Source: Bacillus sp. 123MFChir2 (GTDB lineage Bacteria; Bacillota; Bacilli; Bacillales; Bacillaceae_G). Taken from it: 64,000 bases of DNA. Below, in pieces: positions 17,608 to 26,459 of this stretch. The position numbers and the translations under genes are program-made. Each line of letters opens with the position of its first letter. The first letter of the stretch is position 1. The notes under the pieces were generated by a model. It did not search any database and was not told the origin of the DNA. It saw nothing but the letters and a program-made list of their open reading frames with translations. The stretch lies in contig NZ_KB910934.1 of NCBI RefSeq assembly GCF_000383235.1, forward strand, positions 32,159-96,158, written 5' to 3'.

Positions 17608-17947
17608 TTTGTAAGTAAGGAAGCCACCTCCTAATTATTATATTCTAAAAAAAAGATTCTCTAACAATCTTACAAATTTCTACACTAGTAATTCCCTTTT
17701 ATACATTATATGCATACATAAAAAAGATATTTACGTTTATGATAACGAAACTTATACTCTCCGTCAAATAAGAGAAACAACTGGAATTAGACAACTTTTT
17801 TCCATTTTCGCGGTGTTTTCTTCCTAAAAAAATATTTTTGTCAAAAAGCGCTTTCTTTGCCGATTTCTCACTTCTTTTGTCAGCCATGCAGGGAACAAAC
17901 GAGTTATCACGAAACCTTCTAACTAATGAGACATAGGAGGGGTTATT
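17608..17947. other. Divergent promoter region between CNNM gene and racA
   Basis: About 340 bases between divergently transcribed genes. It holds the AGGAGG and AT-rich promoter material of both; I see no convincing gene. A 62-codon minus-strand frame here lacks a ribosome binding site and is discounted. Confidence 0.4.
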
Positions 17948-18439
17948 GTGGAGTATAAAACGCCGATGATTGCCAAAACGTTAGGTATTAGTCCAAAAGC
18001 TGTTATCCGTCTTGCACAGCAAATCGGATTAGAGTTAAAAAAAAATAAATTTGGCCACTATGTTTTTTATGAAAAGGATTTACAGCAAATGCTTGATTTT
18101 CAGCGCTCTGCACCAAGTCATAAACATGAACCAGCTTCCTATCATGCTGCTGAAGCAGCACCGTCAAATGAAATACAACAATTTATAAAAGAATTAAAAC
18201 ACATTTCCTTACGTTTAGATCGGCTAGAAGAAAAGTTACAAGACAAAGCAGATGATGTTGTAAGTTATCAGTTGTTACAACACCGTAATGAAATGGAAGA
18301 AATGCACGCAAAAATTAACCAATTAGAAACAGCACTTAACCGAAAAGAATCAATCTATATTACACCAGAAGTGGCCGCAGCAAAACAAGAAGAAAAACCA
18401 AAGCGCCGTAAAATGATTTTAAGCATTTTTGGATTTTAA
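17948..18439 (+). CDS. racA: Chromosome-anchoring protein RacA
   Basis: A 163-residue protein: MerR-like helix-turn-helix (about 5-50, KTLGISPKAVIRLAQQIGL), linker, coiled coil (about 85-140) and a basic amphipathic C terminus (KRRKMILSIFGF) that fits membrane/DivIVA contact. RacA binds origin-proximal DNA and tethers the axial filament to the cell pole during sporulation. GTG start after AGGAGGGG. It is shorter in the linker and considerably divergent from B. cereus RacA as remembered. Confidence 0.92.
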   Translation: MEYKTPMIAKTLGISPKAVIRLAQQIGLELKKNKFGHYVFYEKDLQQMLDFQRSAPSHKHEPASYHAAEAAPSNEIQQFIKELKHISLRLDRLEEKLQDKADDVVSYQLLQHRNEMEEMHAKINQLETALNRKESIYITPEVAAAKQEEKPKRRKMILSIFGF

Positions 18440-18446
18440 TATATGT

Positions 18447-18487
18447 AATGAAAAAGGTGATGTTCATCGAACATCACCTTTTTCATT
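18447..18487. terminator. Shared bidirectional terminator of racA and hcp
   Basis: Nineteen-base perfect inverted repeat (AATGAAAAAGGTGATGTTC and its complement) with a three-base loop. It provides a T-tract on both strands for the two convergent genes. Confidence 0.9.
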
Positions 18488-19775
18488 ATGATAACATCGC
18501 TTTCATATCTTCTTCTGCTGTTGTAATGAGTTGTAAACGAAATGCGTCTTGTAACACTTGTAGTACAGATGGTGATATAAACTCTGGTGCTTTGGGACCG
18601 ATACGAATATCTTGAATACCAAGACTAAATAATCCAAGTAAAATTGCTACAGCCTTTTGCTCAAACCAAGACAATACAATGCTGACTGGTAACTCATTCA
18701 CTTCACATTGAAATGCTTCCGCTAAAGCGGCTGCAATTTTCACTGTTGAAATCGAATTATTACATTGACCAAGATCAATATAACGCGGTATATTCGTTCC
18801 TGGCACAACGCCATAATCTACGTCATTAAAGCGAAATTTCCCGCAAGACGTCGTTAGAATGACTGTTTCTGGTGGTAAGGATGTAGCTAATTCCCGATAA
18901 TATTCTCCGCCTTTTCCAGGTGCATCACAACCAGCAATGACGAAGAAACGTTGGATTTTACCACCTTTCACCGCATCAATAATTTCTGGTGCAAGCGATA
19001 ATACGGTTTCATGGTGAAATCCCGTTGTTAACTGTTCTTCTGATTCCATTTGGACATCTGGAAGTTCCAACGCCGTTTCAATAAGCGATGTAAAATCATT
19101 ATTTTCAATTTTTCGTACTCCTTCTAACCCTGCAATATCATAGGAAAAGAAGCGATTTGCATATGTTCCTTTAATTGGCATCACACAATTTGTCGTTGCT
19201 AATATAGCTCCTGAAAATTTTTCGAATAAACGGCGCTGATCATACCAAGCCTTTCCGATATTCCCCTTTAAATGCACATATTTTTTCAACTGCGGATAAC
19301 CATGTGCTGGCAGCATTTCAGAATGGGTATAAATATTAATACCTGTTCCTTCTGTTTGCTTTAATAACTCTTCTAGTGCAAATAAATTATGTCCTGTAAC
19401 TACAATTGCTTTTCCATAAGCACGGTTTTGTGTAATTTGTACTGGTTCTGGCACTCCGAAATGATCAGTATGTGCCTTATCAAGTAATTCCATCACGCGA
19501 ATCGCGGCTTTTCCAACTTTCATTGCCATATCTAAATGTTCTTGTTCATTAAAGTTTGAATTTGTTAACGTCATATATAACGCTTCATGCGTTACTTCAT
19601 CTACAAATGGGTCTGTGTATCCAAGCTGTGCTGCATGAGTACGATATGCAGCAATTCCTTTTAAAGCAAAGACAATAATATCTTGTAAGCTTGCAATGGT
19701 TTCATCTTTTCCACAAACTCCGATAATTTCACATCCTCCGGTAGGCGTTTGTTCACATTGATGACAAAACATCAT
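18486..19775 (-). CDS. hcp: Hydroxylamine reductase (hybrid-cluster protein)
   Basis: A 429-residue Hcp. The N-terminal cysteine motif CHQCEQTPTGGCEIIGVC (Cx2Cx7Cx5C) binds the cubane cluster. Hybrid-cluster ligands are seen as GHN (about 149), TNCVMP (about 223), GCDAPGKGGEYY (about 296) and TSCGKFRFN (about 322). It acts in nitrosative/nitrogen-oxide stress as NO or hydroxylamine reductase. The ATG pair at 19775/19772 follows AGAGGGG; the longer frame to 19850 is unnecessary. A perfect FNR site lies 60-76 bases upstream. Confidence 0.95.
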   Translation of the reverse strand: MMFCHQCEQTPTGGCEIIGVCGKDETIASLQDIIVFALKGIAAYRTHAAQLGYTDPFVDEVTHEALYMTLTNSNFNEQEHLDMAMKVGKAAIRVMELLDKAHTDHFGVPEPVQITQNRAYGKAIVVTGHNLFALEELLKQTEGTGINIYTHSEMLPAHGYPQLKKYVHLKGNIGKAWYDQRRLFEKFSGAILATTNCVMPIKGTYANRFFSYDIAGLEGVRKIENNDFTSLIETALELPDVQMESEEQLTTGFHHETVLSLAPEIIDAVKGGKIQRFFVIAGCDAPGKGGEYYRELATSLPPETVILTTSCGKFRFNDVDYGVVPGTNIPRYIDLGQCNNSISTVKIAAALAEAFQCEVNELPVSIVLSWFEQKAVAILLGLFSLGIQDIRIGPKAPEFISPSVLQVLQDAFRLQLITTAEEDMKAMLS

Positions 19776-19835
19776 TCCCATCCCCTCTCTAGCAATCTTT
19801 ATATTGTAAGCGTAATACAAACCGCTATTGAAAGA

Positions 19836-19851
19836 TGTGATGATAATCACA
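19836..19851 (-). promoter_or_regulatory. FNR/CRP-family operator of hcp
   Basis: TGTGATGATAATCACA is an exact TGTGA-N6-TCACA palindrome. On the minus strand a TACAAT -10 box follows at 19803-19808, placing the site at about -41 to -47. That is the activator position known for Bacillus Fnr and implies anaerobic induction of hcp. Confidence 0.85.
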
Positions 19852-19878
19852 TGGAATGATGCAATTCTGTGACAACAT

Positions 19879-20475
19879 TCATCTTGTTAACATAATATTT
19901 TTACTGCCTTCTTTAATCAATGTTTGTGCATGTGCATTTCCTTGAATCACATCACGAAATTCTTTCAAAGAATACATATGCGTCAATCCTTTCATAACAT
20001 GAATACAAACTGGTACACCTTGTAGTTCATCATTAACAGTAAATACATCATCGATAGGCTCTATCGGGAATCCTAATGAACGTAAGTACATATACATACG
20101 CTTTGTTACAACTGCAATATACCACTCTGCTTTTACCTCTAATGCATGTATAAATAAAATCGTCGCAAGTTGCTTAAATTGTCCACGACCGCGAGATGTT
20201 TTCGCAATACTTAATTTTCCAATTTCGTATACATTTTTTAATCCTTTTATATATTCATTTTCAGAAAATGGATAAAAAAACTCGGAATTTGATTGTTCAG
20301 GTGTTTTATATTGTATGCATTCAACAGTTCCAATATAATGATTATCTTCTATCAATAAAAATCTTGATGGTGTTAAATTTCTTTCTACAAACATTATGTT
20401 TCGTTCTTCACAAAAATCTCCCCATAATTGCTCGAACCAAAAATGTTCTTCCTTTGTTTGAACACGTTGGAACAT
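19879..20475 (-). CDS. GNAT-fold acyltransferase, function unknown
   Basis: A 198-residue protein. The acetyl-CoA/ACP-binding loop SRGRGQFKQLATIL is near residue 95, preceded by YEIGKLSIAK. The layout recalls the N-acyl amino acid/autoinducer-synthase-like branch of GNAT proteins rather than simple N-acetyltransferases (inference). It lies downstream of the McrBC-like cassette in the same direction, 171 bases away, behind a hairpin repeat, so it is probably separate. Confidence 0.65.
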   Translation of the reverse strand: MFQRVQTKEEHFWFEQLWGDFCEERNIMFVERNLTPSRFLLIEDNHYIGTVECIQYKTPEQSNSEFFYPFSENEYIKGLKNVYEIGKLSIAKTSRGRGQFKQLATILFIHALEVKAEWYIAVVTKRMYMYLRSLGFPIEPIDDVFTVNDELQGVPVCIHVMKGLTHMYSLKEFRDVIQGNAHAQTLIKEGSKNIMLTR

Positions 20476-20598
20476 ACTTCCCCGCCTTTCCTATCACCCT
20501 TTGCTTATTTGTTAGCGCTTTCACCATCTATCATATAAAAAGGAAACTTGCTATGCAAGAAAAACTATTTTTCCAATATCTCAAACTTTAAAAAATAC

Positions 20599-20656
20599 GA
20601 AACCTCCATCAGTGCGGATTTTCTTAATTCCTCACTGATGGAAGTTTCACTTTATC
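20599..20656. repeat. CCATCAGTG hairpin repeat at the 3' end of mcrC
   Basis: GAAACCTCCATCAGTGCGG pairs over 19 bases (two mismatches) with CCTCACTGATGGAAGTTTC. It covers the stop codon of the McrC-like gene and may serve as its terminator. Same repeat theme as near 820, 5919 and 45681. Confidence 0.7.
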
Positions 20657-22494
20657 CCCGCTAACCAGTGCTGCAAGATATTTATTAGTTCTTTTTTTCC
20701 CGCTACCCTCTCTTTGCCTTTTTTTGTTTTATACGGATACAATTGTAAAAATACACCGCAACCTGTTTCAATTTTTTTCGCATGCATATTACTACCTGGA
20801 TATACACATATAACTTCATAAATTGCACGGCGGTGAAATAAGCGTTTTCCATTTTTCTCTTCTACATATTTAATTGACCAATATTTATACATCTGCTCAG
20901 TTGCTTTCGTATTTCCAACTGGTTGAAAAATGTTATACATTGGACTATATTTTACTTCAACTATAATAGATGATTGATATTCATAGGCAGTTTCCCCTTG
21001 TTTATAACAATCAATACGAATATCTGGTTTTTTTGTATCCTCTCCATTATAAAATTGACTCTGTTTACTGAGCGCAATAAGCGGATGCGTTTCAATTAAA
21101 TCATTAAATACTACATGCAACTGTAAATCTTCGTCCTCCAACACAATTGTTGTACCATCTTGTAAACCATCTAAATAAAAATACGATTGAATTTGCTCTG
21201 CAATTGACATGTAATCGTTAAAACCAAGTTCTTGTAGAATTGCCACAACAGTAAAGTAGGCATAATACTCATAAATTAAAAATGTCGGCTTATAAACAAA
21301 TAGAAATGATGGTTCTAATTCATTACGATGTGGCGAGAATTCAAGCTGATATAATAATTGATGGTATACAGGAGGCATCGAATGTGTTGTAAGTGTAATT
21401 TCTTCCCGAATCTCTCTCCAAAACGGCGTATATAAAAGGCTTGAAAAATATGTTAGTGTACTTTGCAAAATTGTATAAAGCACCTTATATTCTTGAATTT
21501 TCATAGCCATTTTGCGTAAGTCTGTGTCTTTTAACAAATTCATGTTACGATATTTTTGTTTGTCTCGTTCCGTCACAGAACCATTTCGCTCAATTGTTTG
21601 TAAAATTGTATGCACTGCTTTTTTCTCGTCTCTTCGCGTTTGCTGTGCCCTCTCTAATTTCTGAATCGTTTCGCGCAAAAATAAATCAATTTCTAATAGC
21701 TGATTGTAAAACAACTTCGTCTTATATTTTACATAGCCATTCACTTTATCATGCTTTTTCTCTACAAAACGGCGATTATACCATTTTTCATACGGTTTTT
21801 TCTCGCGTATAATAGTGCTCTTTCTTCCCTGCTTCCTCTCCCGCATTTCCCATATATACTCATCTTCAAAATTTACTTTTTGCTGCACTTCATAATATAA
21901 CTGCTTTATTTTTTTCATTTTTTGCGGCAACATCCGGAGCATACGCATATATGAATAATCTTCAATATCTGCAAATGTAACAAATGTCTTTTTATAATAT
22001 CCTCGATCTAAAATGATCCCACTTAGCACAGACTTTACATATTGCTGAATTAACTCTAATTGATCATCAAAAAAATTTTTCGGAACGATTTGAAATGCGC
22101 CGTAAAACAACTCTTCTCCAATCTGCACTTCAAAATGATATACACCGCAGCGCCACGGATATAAATAATCCGTTTTTCCATGCTCATACAGTAAAATAGT
22201 ACGTTGTTTTTCATGCAGTTCATATTTCCATTCCATATGTTGCTTTTGTCCTTCGTATACTTTATTCCAAATAAACGTAATCTTTATTGGATATTGTGAT
22301 TGTATATGTAGCCGAAGCGGTTTTAACTCTTGTACTTTGTACACACACGACGAAATCGTAATGGGTGAAGCGCAAAGCTTATTTAATACTATATGTTCTC
22401 CCTTCTCTTCTGCCCCTACTATAACTTTCAATACAAACGGAAGCTTCTCTCCTGTTTCTATAATTTCTGTCTCATACGTGCTTTCATTTAACAT
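20647..22494 (-). CDS. McrC-like protein: DUF2357 plus PD-(D/E)XK nuclease
   Basis: A 615-residue protein. The N-terminal ~190 residues are beta-rich (DUF2357-like). Residues ~190-345 form a long, highly charged helical/coiled segment. The C-terminal domain is a PD-(D/E)XK nuclease with PDIRID (Asp491), IIVEVKYSP (Glu513, Lys515) and a downstream Q in TEQMYKYW. Classical McrC is about 350 residues, so this is a large variant with an expanded stalk. It overlaps the McrB-like gene by 11 bases. Expected role: nuclease subunit of a type IV-like restriction or anti-phage complex. Alternative: a housekeeping DNA-repair pair. Confidence 0.82.
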   Translation of the reverse strand: MLNESTYETEIIETGEKLPFVLKVIVGAEEKGEHIVLNKLCASPITISSCVYKVQELKPLRLHIQSQYPIKITFIWNKVYEGQKQHMEWKYELHEKQRTILLYEHGKTDYLYPWRCGVYHFEVQIGEELFYGAFQIVPKNFFDDQLELIQQYVKSVLSGIILDRGYYKKTFVTFADIEDYSYMRMLRMLPQKMKKIKQLYYEVQQKVNFEDEYIWEMRERKQGRKSTIIREKKPYEKWYNRRFVEKKHDKVNGYVKYKTKLFYNQLLEIDLFLRETIQKLERAQQTRRDEKKAVHTILQTIERNGSVTERDKQKYRNMNLLKDTDLRKMAMKIQEYKVLYTILQSTLTYFSSLLYTPFWREIREEITLTTHSMPPVYHQLLYQLEFSPHRNELEPSFLFVYKPTFLIYEYYAYFTVVAILQELGFNDYMSIAEQIQSYFYLDGLQDGTTIVLEDEDLQLHVVFNDLIETHPLIALSKQSQFYNGEDTKKPDIRIDCYKQGETAYEYQSSIIVEVKYSPMYNIFQPVGNTKATEQMYKYWSIKYVEEKNGKRLFHRRAIYEVICVYPGSNMHAKKIETGCGVFLQLYPYKTKKGKERVAGKKELINILQHWLAGIK

Positions 22495-24292
22495 AACCGT
22501 ATAACTCCAACTCTCGCCGTTTTTGCTTCATATACAACAGCGAGTGTTCAAAAGTTGATACACGATTTGCAAGTGATGATTGCAATAATTGTACAAGAGA
22601 CACTTCTTTTTTCCCCTCTTCCCGAAGCAATGTCCCTATTGTAGCTTCTGTACCACGTAACTTCGTTAAAATACGTTGTTTTATTTGTAAATCAAATGCT
22701 TCTTCACGGCTTATTAATAAAATTCCCCCTTCATCACATGGTATATTTTGTAAATAATATGCAATTGCTGAGGCAACGCGAAAAGAGATCCCTTTGGACG
22801 CATCGTGAAGAAATAACAGCTGATGCATTTTATCTAATAACTCCACTTCTTCTTCTGTAAACACATTAAGCATTTCCTTGTGTTGAACCCAGTTCATTCG
22901 AAATTCTAGAGCTGGAATAGAAAATGCAAATGGACGTGGTAGCGCTTTTCTCTCAATCATACTCATCTCACAAAATGGAATTTTTTGAAGGAATACAACA
23001 TTCACACGATCCAATAAACGGTCGGATAACTCTTTTGTTGTTTCATCAAAATTAACTGTACCCACAAAAATGATATTATCACCAATTTCTATTTGTGATG
23101 GCACATCTTGCTCTTTTCCATTTTCCGCTGCATACAAAGATAAAATACGATTTTTCCGTTCTAACTGTAGGAGTGATAAAAAAGGAGTAAACCAATGTTC
23201 AATATATGACAAATTCATTTCATCAAATGCAATTATATATAATTGATTTGGATTTTCCGCTGCTTCTAAAAGAGTTCGAACAAGTTTTGTTTCACTTTCC
23301 ATATATGTTCCATTTGAATGGAGATAACCTAGCACATCATGGGGTTCTTGATAGGATGGTGAGACTGGAACCCAAATGAACTCTTTCCCAAATGCTAATC
23401 CGAGTGCTTCCGCATAAGCTTGAACAAACTGTGATTTCCCAATTCCAGGCATACCACCTACTATTGTTAATAAATTTGTCTTCACACAAATATGAAAATT
23501 GTAAATATCACTTTCATCAATATATAATTCTTTTTCTGCGAGAATTTGCTTCACATATTGTATAAAAGAATATTCACGTTCATTCCATACCTTTTCTTTT
23601 TCTTGTTTGCTTGTATCGATAATTTCAATTATTTTTCCGTTCTCTTTTATTTGTTTTTCTAATCGTTCATATACTTCTGTTCGAACAAAAAATAAGCTAT
23701 TCTCAACATTCATATCGACATACTGCACCCAATCATCAATATCAAGGTAACGAACATCCCTTCCCTGCTCTCGATATGCAATGGCACTAATAGAATGCTT
23801 TAAAGTTACATTTCCATATATCCTTCCTTCATACCATAACAACTCTGGTACACCAAGATCATGCGGGAATTTTGGTACTAGAAATGAAACATATCCTTTC
23901 CCAAGTTTTCTTTCAAATACTTCTCTTTCCTTTAAGACTGATAGTTTAGGCGAAGGGATCATTTTATAGGAATTTGCTATGTCTTGTTCCTCACAACGTA
24001 TTAGTTCTGCATATAAATTGCCACTTGTATAAGAAAGTCGAAATAACAACAGCTGTTTTTCTCGGTTTCCTTCTTTTATACTCGCAAAAAATTTTTCATT
24101 TTGTTTATTTTTATATAAACCCTCAAAGATATAACAACCATCTCCAAAAGCTGCCTCGATTATGTTAGGGATTGGTGAAAGACAAACGACAAAAAATGAT
24201 TCTTTCTTCTGCTTTTCTGCGAATTTCCCGACAAAACGCATATGCTGCAATCTCTTTATAAAGCTTGGATGAAGAGGTTTCTCTAATTTCAT
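22484..24292 (-). CDS. McrB-like AAA+ NTPase
   Basis: A roughly 600-residue protein. Residues 1-270 are a unique, unrecognised N-terminal region, the position of the substrate-recognition domain in McrB. The AAA+ module follows: Walker A GGMPGIGKS (~280-288), the McrB-typical QEPHDVLGYL (~316-325), Walker B IIAFDEMN (~353-360), sensor GTVNFDET (~411-418) and arginine finger DRLLDR (~424-429). E. coli McrB has GTMNTADRS at the sensor, so nucleotide preference may differ. The ATG at 24292 follows GAAGGTGA. First gene of the cassette; it feeds the nuclease gene by overlap. Confidence 0.85.
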   Translation of the reverse strand: MKLEKPLHPSFIKRLQHMRFVGKFAEKQKKESFFVVCLSPIPNIIEAAFGDGCYIFEGLYKNKQNEKFFASIKEGNREKQLLLFRLSYTSGNLYAELIRCEEQDIANSYKMIPSPKLSVLKEREVFERKLGKGYVSFLVPKFPHDLGVPELLWYEGRIYGNVTLKHSISAIAYREQGRDVRYLDIDDWVQYVDMNVENSLFFVRTEVYERLEKQIKENGKIIEIIDTSKQEKEKVWNEREYSFIQYVKQILAEKELYIDESDIYNFHICVKTNLLTIVGGMPGIGKSQFVQAYAEALGLAFGKEFIWVPVSPSYQEPHDVLGYLHSNGTYMESETKLVRTLLEAAENPNQLYIIAFDEMNLSYIEHWFTPFLSLLQLERKNRILSLYAAENGKEQDVPSQIEIGDNIIFVGTVNFDETTKELSDRLLDRVNVVFLQKIPFCEMSMIERKALPRPFAFSIPALEFRMNWVQHKEMLNVFTEEEVELLDKMHQLLFLHDASKGISFRVASAIAYYLQNIPCDEGGILLISREEAFDLQIKQRILTKLRGTEATIGTLLREEGKKEVSLVQLLQSSLANRVSTFEHSLLYMKQKRRELELYGYVK

Positions 24293-24359
24293 CTTGCTCA
24301 CCTTCTTTTTCCGATGCTTTTATCATTGTATGAGTAATAAAAGCAAACTAGAAACAAAA

Positions 24360-24382
24360 AACCTGACACTTATTGTCAGGTT
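24360..24382 (-). terminator. Terminator overlapping end of the 24.4 kb small gene
   Basis: AACCTGACA/TGTCAGGTT stem followed by TTTTTT on the minus strand. The TGA stop codon of the upstream small gene is in the 5' arm. It separates that gene from the McrBC-like pair. Confidence 0.85.
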
Positions 24383-24636
24383 GAATGAAATCCTTCTTTT
24401 TCTTGAGAAATTGCGTTGTGAGCAATCTTCATTTTCGTTAGGACATAACGTAATGTATCTTCTACATTCTTATCTTCTTGTATGTGCATATTAGCTAAAA
24501 CTTCTACAGAACATGCTAAATTTTCTACCGCTCCACGTAGTTCGGGGTGTCGATTAAAGAACGATTCTTGCACTAATAATTTTCGGACGTCTATTGCTAA
24601 CTCTACAATTCTCACTAATTTTTCCTTTTCTTCCAT
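24376..24636 (-). CDS. Small helical conserved protein, 86 aa
   Basis: An 86-residue, mostly helical, acidic protein with no membrane segment and no domain I recognise. Features include IVELAIDVRKLLVQ and LRGAVENLACSVEVLANMHIQ. A good AGGAGGGG site precedes the ATG. It is upstream of the McrBC-like pair in the same direction, but an intrinsic terminator at its stop codon argues against a shared operon. Confidence 0.7.
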   Translation of the reverse strand: MEEKEKLVRIVELAIDVRKLLVQESFFNRHPELRGAVENLACSVEVLANMHIQEDKNVEDTLRYVLTKMKIAHNAISQEKEGFHST

Positions 24637-24740
24637 AACAATCCCCTCCTACATACCTTTTACATTAAAATATTCTGCTCATTACTAGAAATACCTGCTA
24701 ACTCTTTAAAAATTAAAACACAAAATACTTTATTCCGCAT

Positions 24741-24780
24741 AAAAAAAGGATCTATGCTCACTTCGCATAAATCCTTTTTT
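24741..24780 (-). terminator. Terminator of the APC permease gene
   Basis: AAAAAAGGATCTATGC pairs with GCATAAATCCTTTTTT, giving a strong stem and T-tract on the minus strand 15 bases after the stop. Confidence 0.85.
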
Positions 24781-24794
24781 GTATATTGATATAT

Positions 24795-26210
24795 TCACAT
24801 CCCGATTTTTCCAGAAGCTAACATATAAATAGAAGTAACTGCTGCTAGTAAGATAATAATCATTACATATTGTTCAACGCGAGTAAAGCAGCGATTTCCT
24901 TGCTCTTTTCTTGCTGCAACATAAACGATTAGACCGATGCCATATACTAAAGAAACAAGTAATAAGTTTTTCAATCCAGCTGCATACACAAGCCAAACAC
25001 CATATGCAGCTGCCATTAGAGCAAGTATCCCATCTTTCCATCTGTTTCCTTCGTATGCTTCTGTAATCACTAATTTCAACTGATATAGTGCTGAAAATAC
25101 ATACGGAAGTAAAATTGATGTTGATGCAATAAAATACATGATCTGATATGTTGATTCTGAAAATAACACAATAATAAATAATGTTTGGGCAACACAATTT
25201 GAAATCCATAACGCTGCATGCGGCGTATGATTTTTGTTCGTTTTTGTAAATACCTTCGGAAACACAGCGTCTTTTCCAGCAACGTGGGAAATTTCCGAAA
25301 CAAGTAAAAACCAACCAATTAATGTGCCGATAAGAGACGCAATTAATCCTATGTTAATAACCAATACTCCCCATGAACCGACAACATGTTCTAATACATG
25401 TCCCATTGACGGCGTTTCAAGTGCTGCTAATTCCTCTCGCGGCATCACTCCTAGCGATAAAACTGAAATTAGAATATAAACGCCCATTACTAACAGTAAA
25501 CCAAATACAGTTGCTTTTCCGACATCACGGCTACGTTTTGCTCGCCCTGATAAAACGACAGCTCCTTCTACGCCAATAAATACCCAAAGCGTAACGAGCA
25601 TCGTATTTTTAACTTGTCCAAGTACAGAAGATACTGAAACCTGGCCTTTTCCCCAAAAGTCATGTGTAAATGTATCCCAGCGAAATGCCGTTACCATAAT
25701 GACAATAAATAATACGATCGGGACAAGTTTGCCAATTGTCGCAATAAAATTCATAATCGAAGCTTCGCGAATGCCAAGTAAAATAAGAAAATGAAGCGTC
25801 CACAATAACACTGATGCACCGACGATAGCCGGAACAGTATTACCACCTTTGAAAATTGGAAAAAAGTATGCTAACGAGTTAAATAACAACATAATTGTTG
25901 CAACGTTACCTAATATTCCAGCAATCCAATATCCCCATGCGCTGTTAAATCCAATGTATTCTCCAAAACCAGCGCGTGCATAACTATAAATACCACCTTC
26001 AAGTTCTGGCTTCCGCTGTGCCAATGATTGATATACAAGAGCAAGTGGTATCATTCCTAATGCTGTAATACACCAACCAATTAAGGTAGCACCGCTGTTT
26101 GCCCCTGCTGCTAAATCGTGCGGTAAACTAAATACACCGCCTCCAACCATTGTTCCTACTACAAGTGCGATTAATGGAAAAAATCCTAATTTCTTTTCTA
26201 TTGGTATCAC
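24795..26210 (-). CDS. APC superfamily basic amino acid/polyamine antiporter
   Basis: A 471-residue membrane protein with about 12 hydrophobic segments. The APC signature is in helix 1 (LVVGTMVGGGVFSLP), with GIREASIMN in helix 5 and IGVEGAVVLSGRAKR in helix 6, typical of the arginine/ornithine (ArcD, YdgI) antiporter branch. The exact substrate is not readable. It starts with GTG, but the best Shine-Dalgarno match (GGGGTGA) overlaps that codon, so the start is uncertain by a few codons. Monocistronic. Confidence 0.88.
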   Translation of the reverse strand: MIPIEKKLGFFPLIALVVGTMVGGGVFSLPHDLAAGANSGATLIGWCITALGMIPLALVYQSLAQRKPELEGGIYSYARAGFGEYIGFNSAWGYWIAGILGNVATIMLLFNSLAYFFPIFKGGNTVPAIVGASVLLWTLHFLILLGIREASIMNFIATIGKLVPIVLFIVIMVTAFRWDTFTHDFWGKGQVSVSSVLGQVKNTMLVTLWVFIGVEGAVVLSGRAKRSRDVGKATVFGLLLVMGVYILISVLSLGVMPREELAALETPSMGHVLEHVVGSWGVLVINIGLIASLIGTLIGWFLLVSEISHVAGKDAVFPKVFTKTNKNHTPHAALWISNCVAQTLFIIVLFSESTYQIMYFIASTSILLPYVFSALYQLKLVITEAYEGNRWKDGILALMAAAYGVWLVYAAGLKNLLLVSLVYGIGLIVYVAARKEQGNRCFTRVEQYVMIIILLAAVTSIYMLASGKIGM

Positions 26211-26402
26211 CCCGTCTGCAATTTCTTGATGTGCTCATTCCGTTCTACCAGGCATTCATATTATGAGTTATTTATATATAAAATACGTACCTCGAAAATA
26301 ACGAACTGTTTCACTTTATATTCTTTCAGAAAAACATTACTTATTCTAAAAGAAAACGAGCAAAAATGGAATACTTTTTCGAAAAAAAGTATAAGTATGC
26401 AT

Positions 26403-26440
26403 AAAAAAAGGGCGTTTTTTTATATAAACGCCCTTTTTTT
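26403..26440. terminator. Terminator of betaine ABC transporter operon
   Basis: AAAAAAAGGGCGTTT/AAACGCCCTTTTTTT inverted repeat, symmetrical. It ends the minus-strand transporter operon. Confidence 0.85.
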
Positions 26441-26459
26441 ATGTATTTGTAAATGAATT

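Noticed and set aside
17699-17887. A 62-codon minus-strand frame upstream of the CNNM gene
   Set aside because: No ribosome binding site and lies in the promoter region; not resembling any family.
24874-25318. Two long minus-strand frames within the APC permease gene
   Set aside because: Out-of-phase shadows of the permease; AT-rich membrane-protein DNA readily gives such frames.
26226-26456. A 76-codon plus-strand frame upstream of the APC gene
   Set aside because: No ribosome binding site, runs through the transporter terminator hairpin, low-complexity composition.
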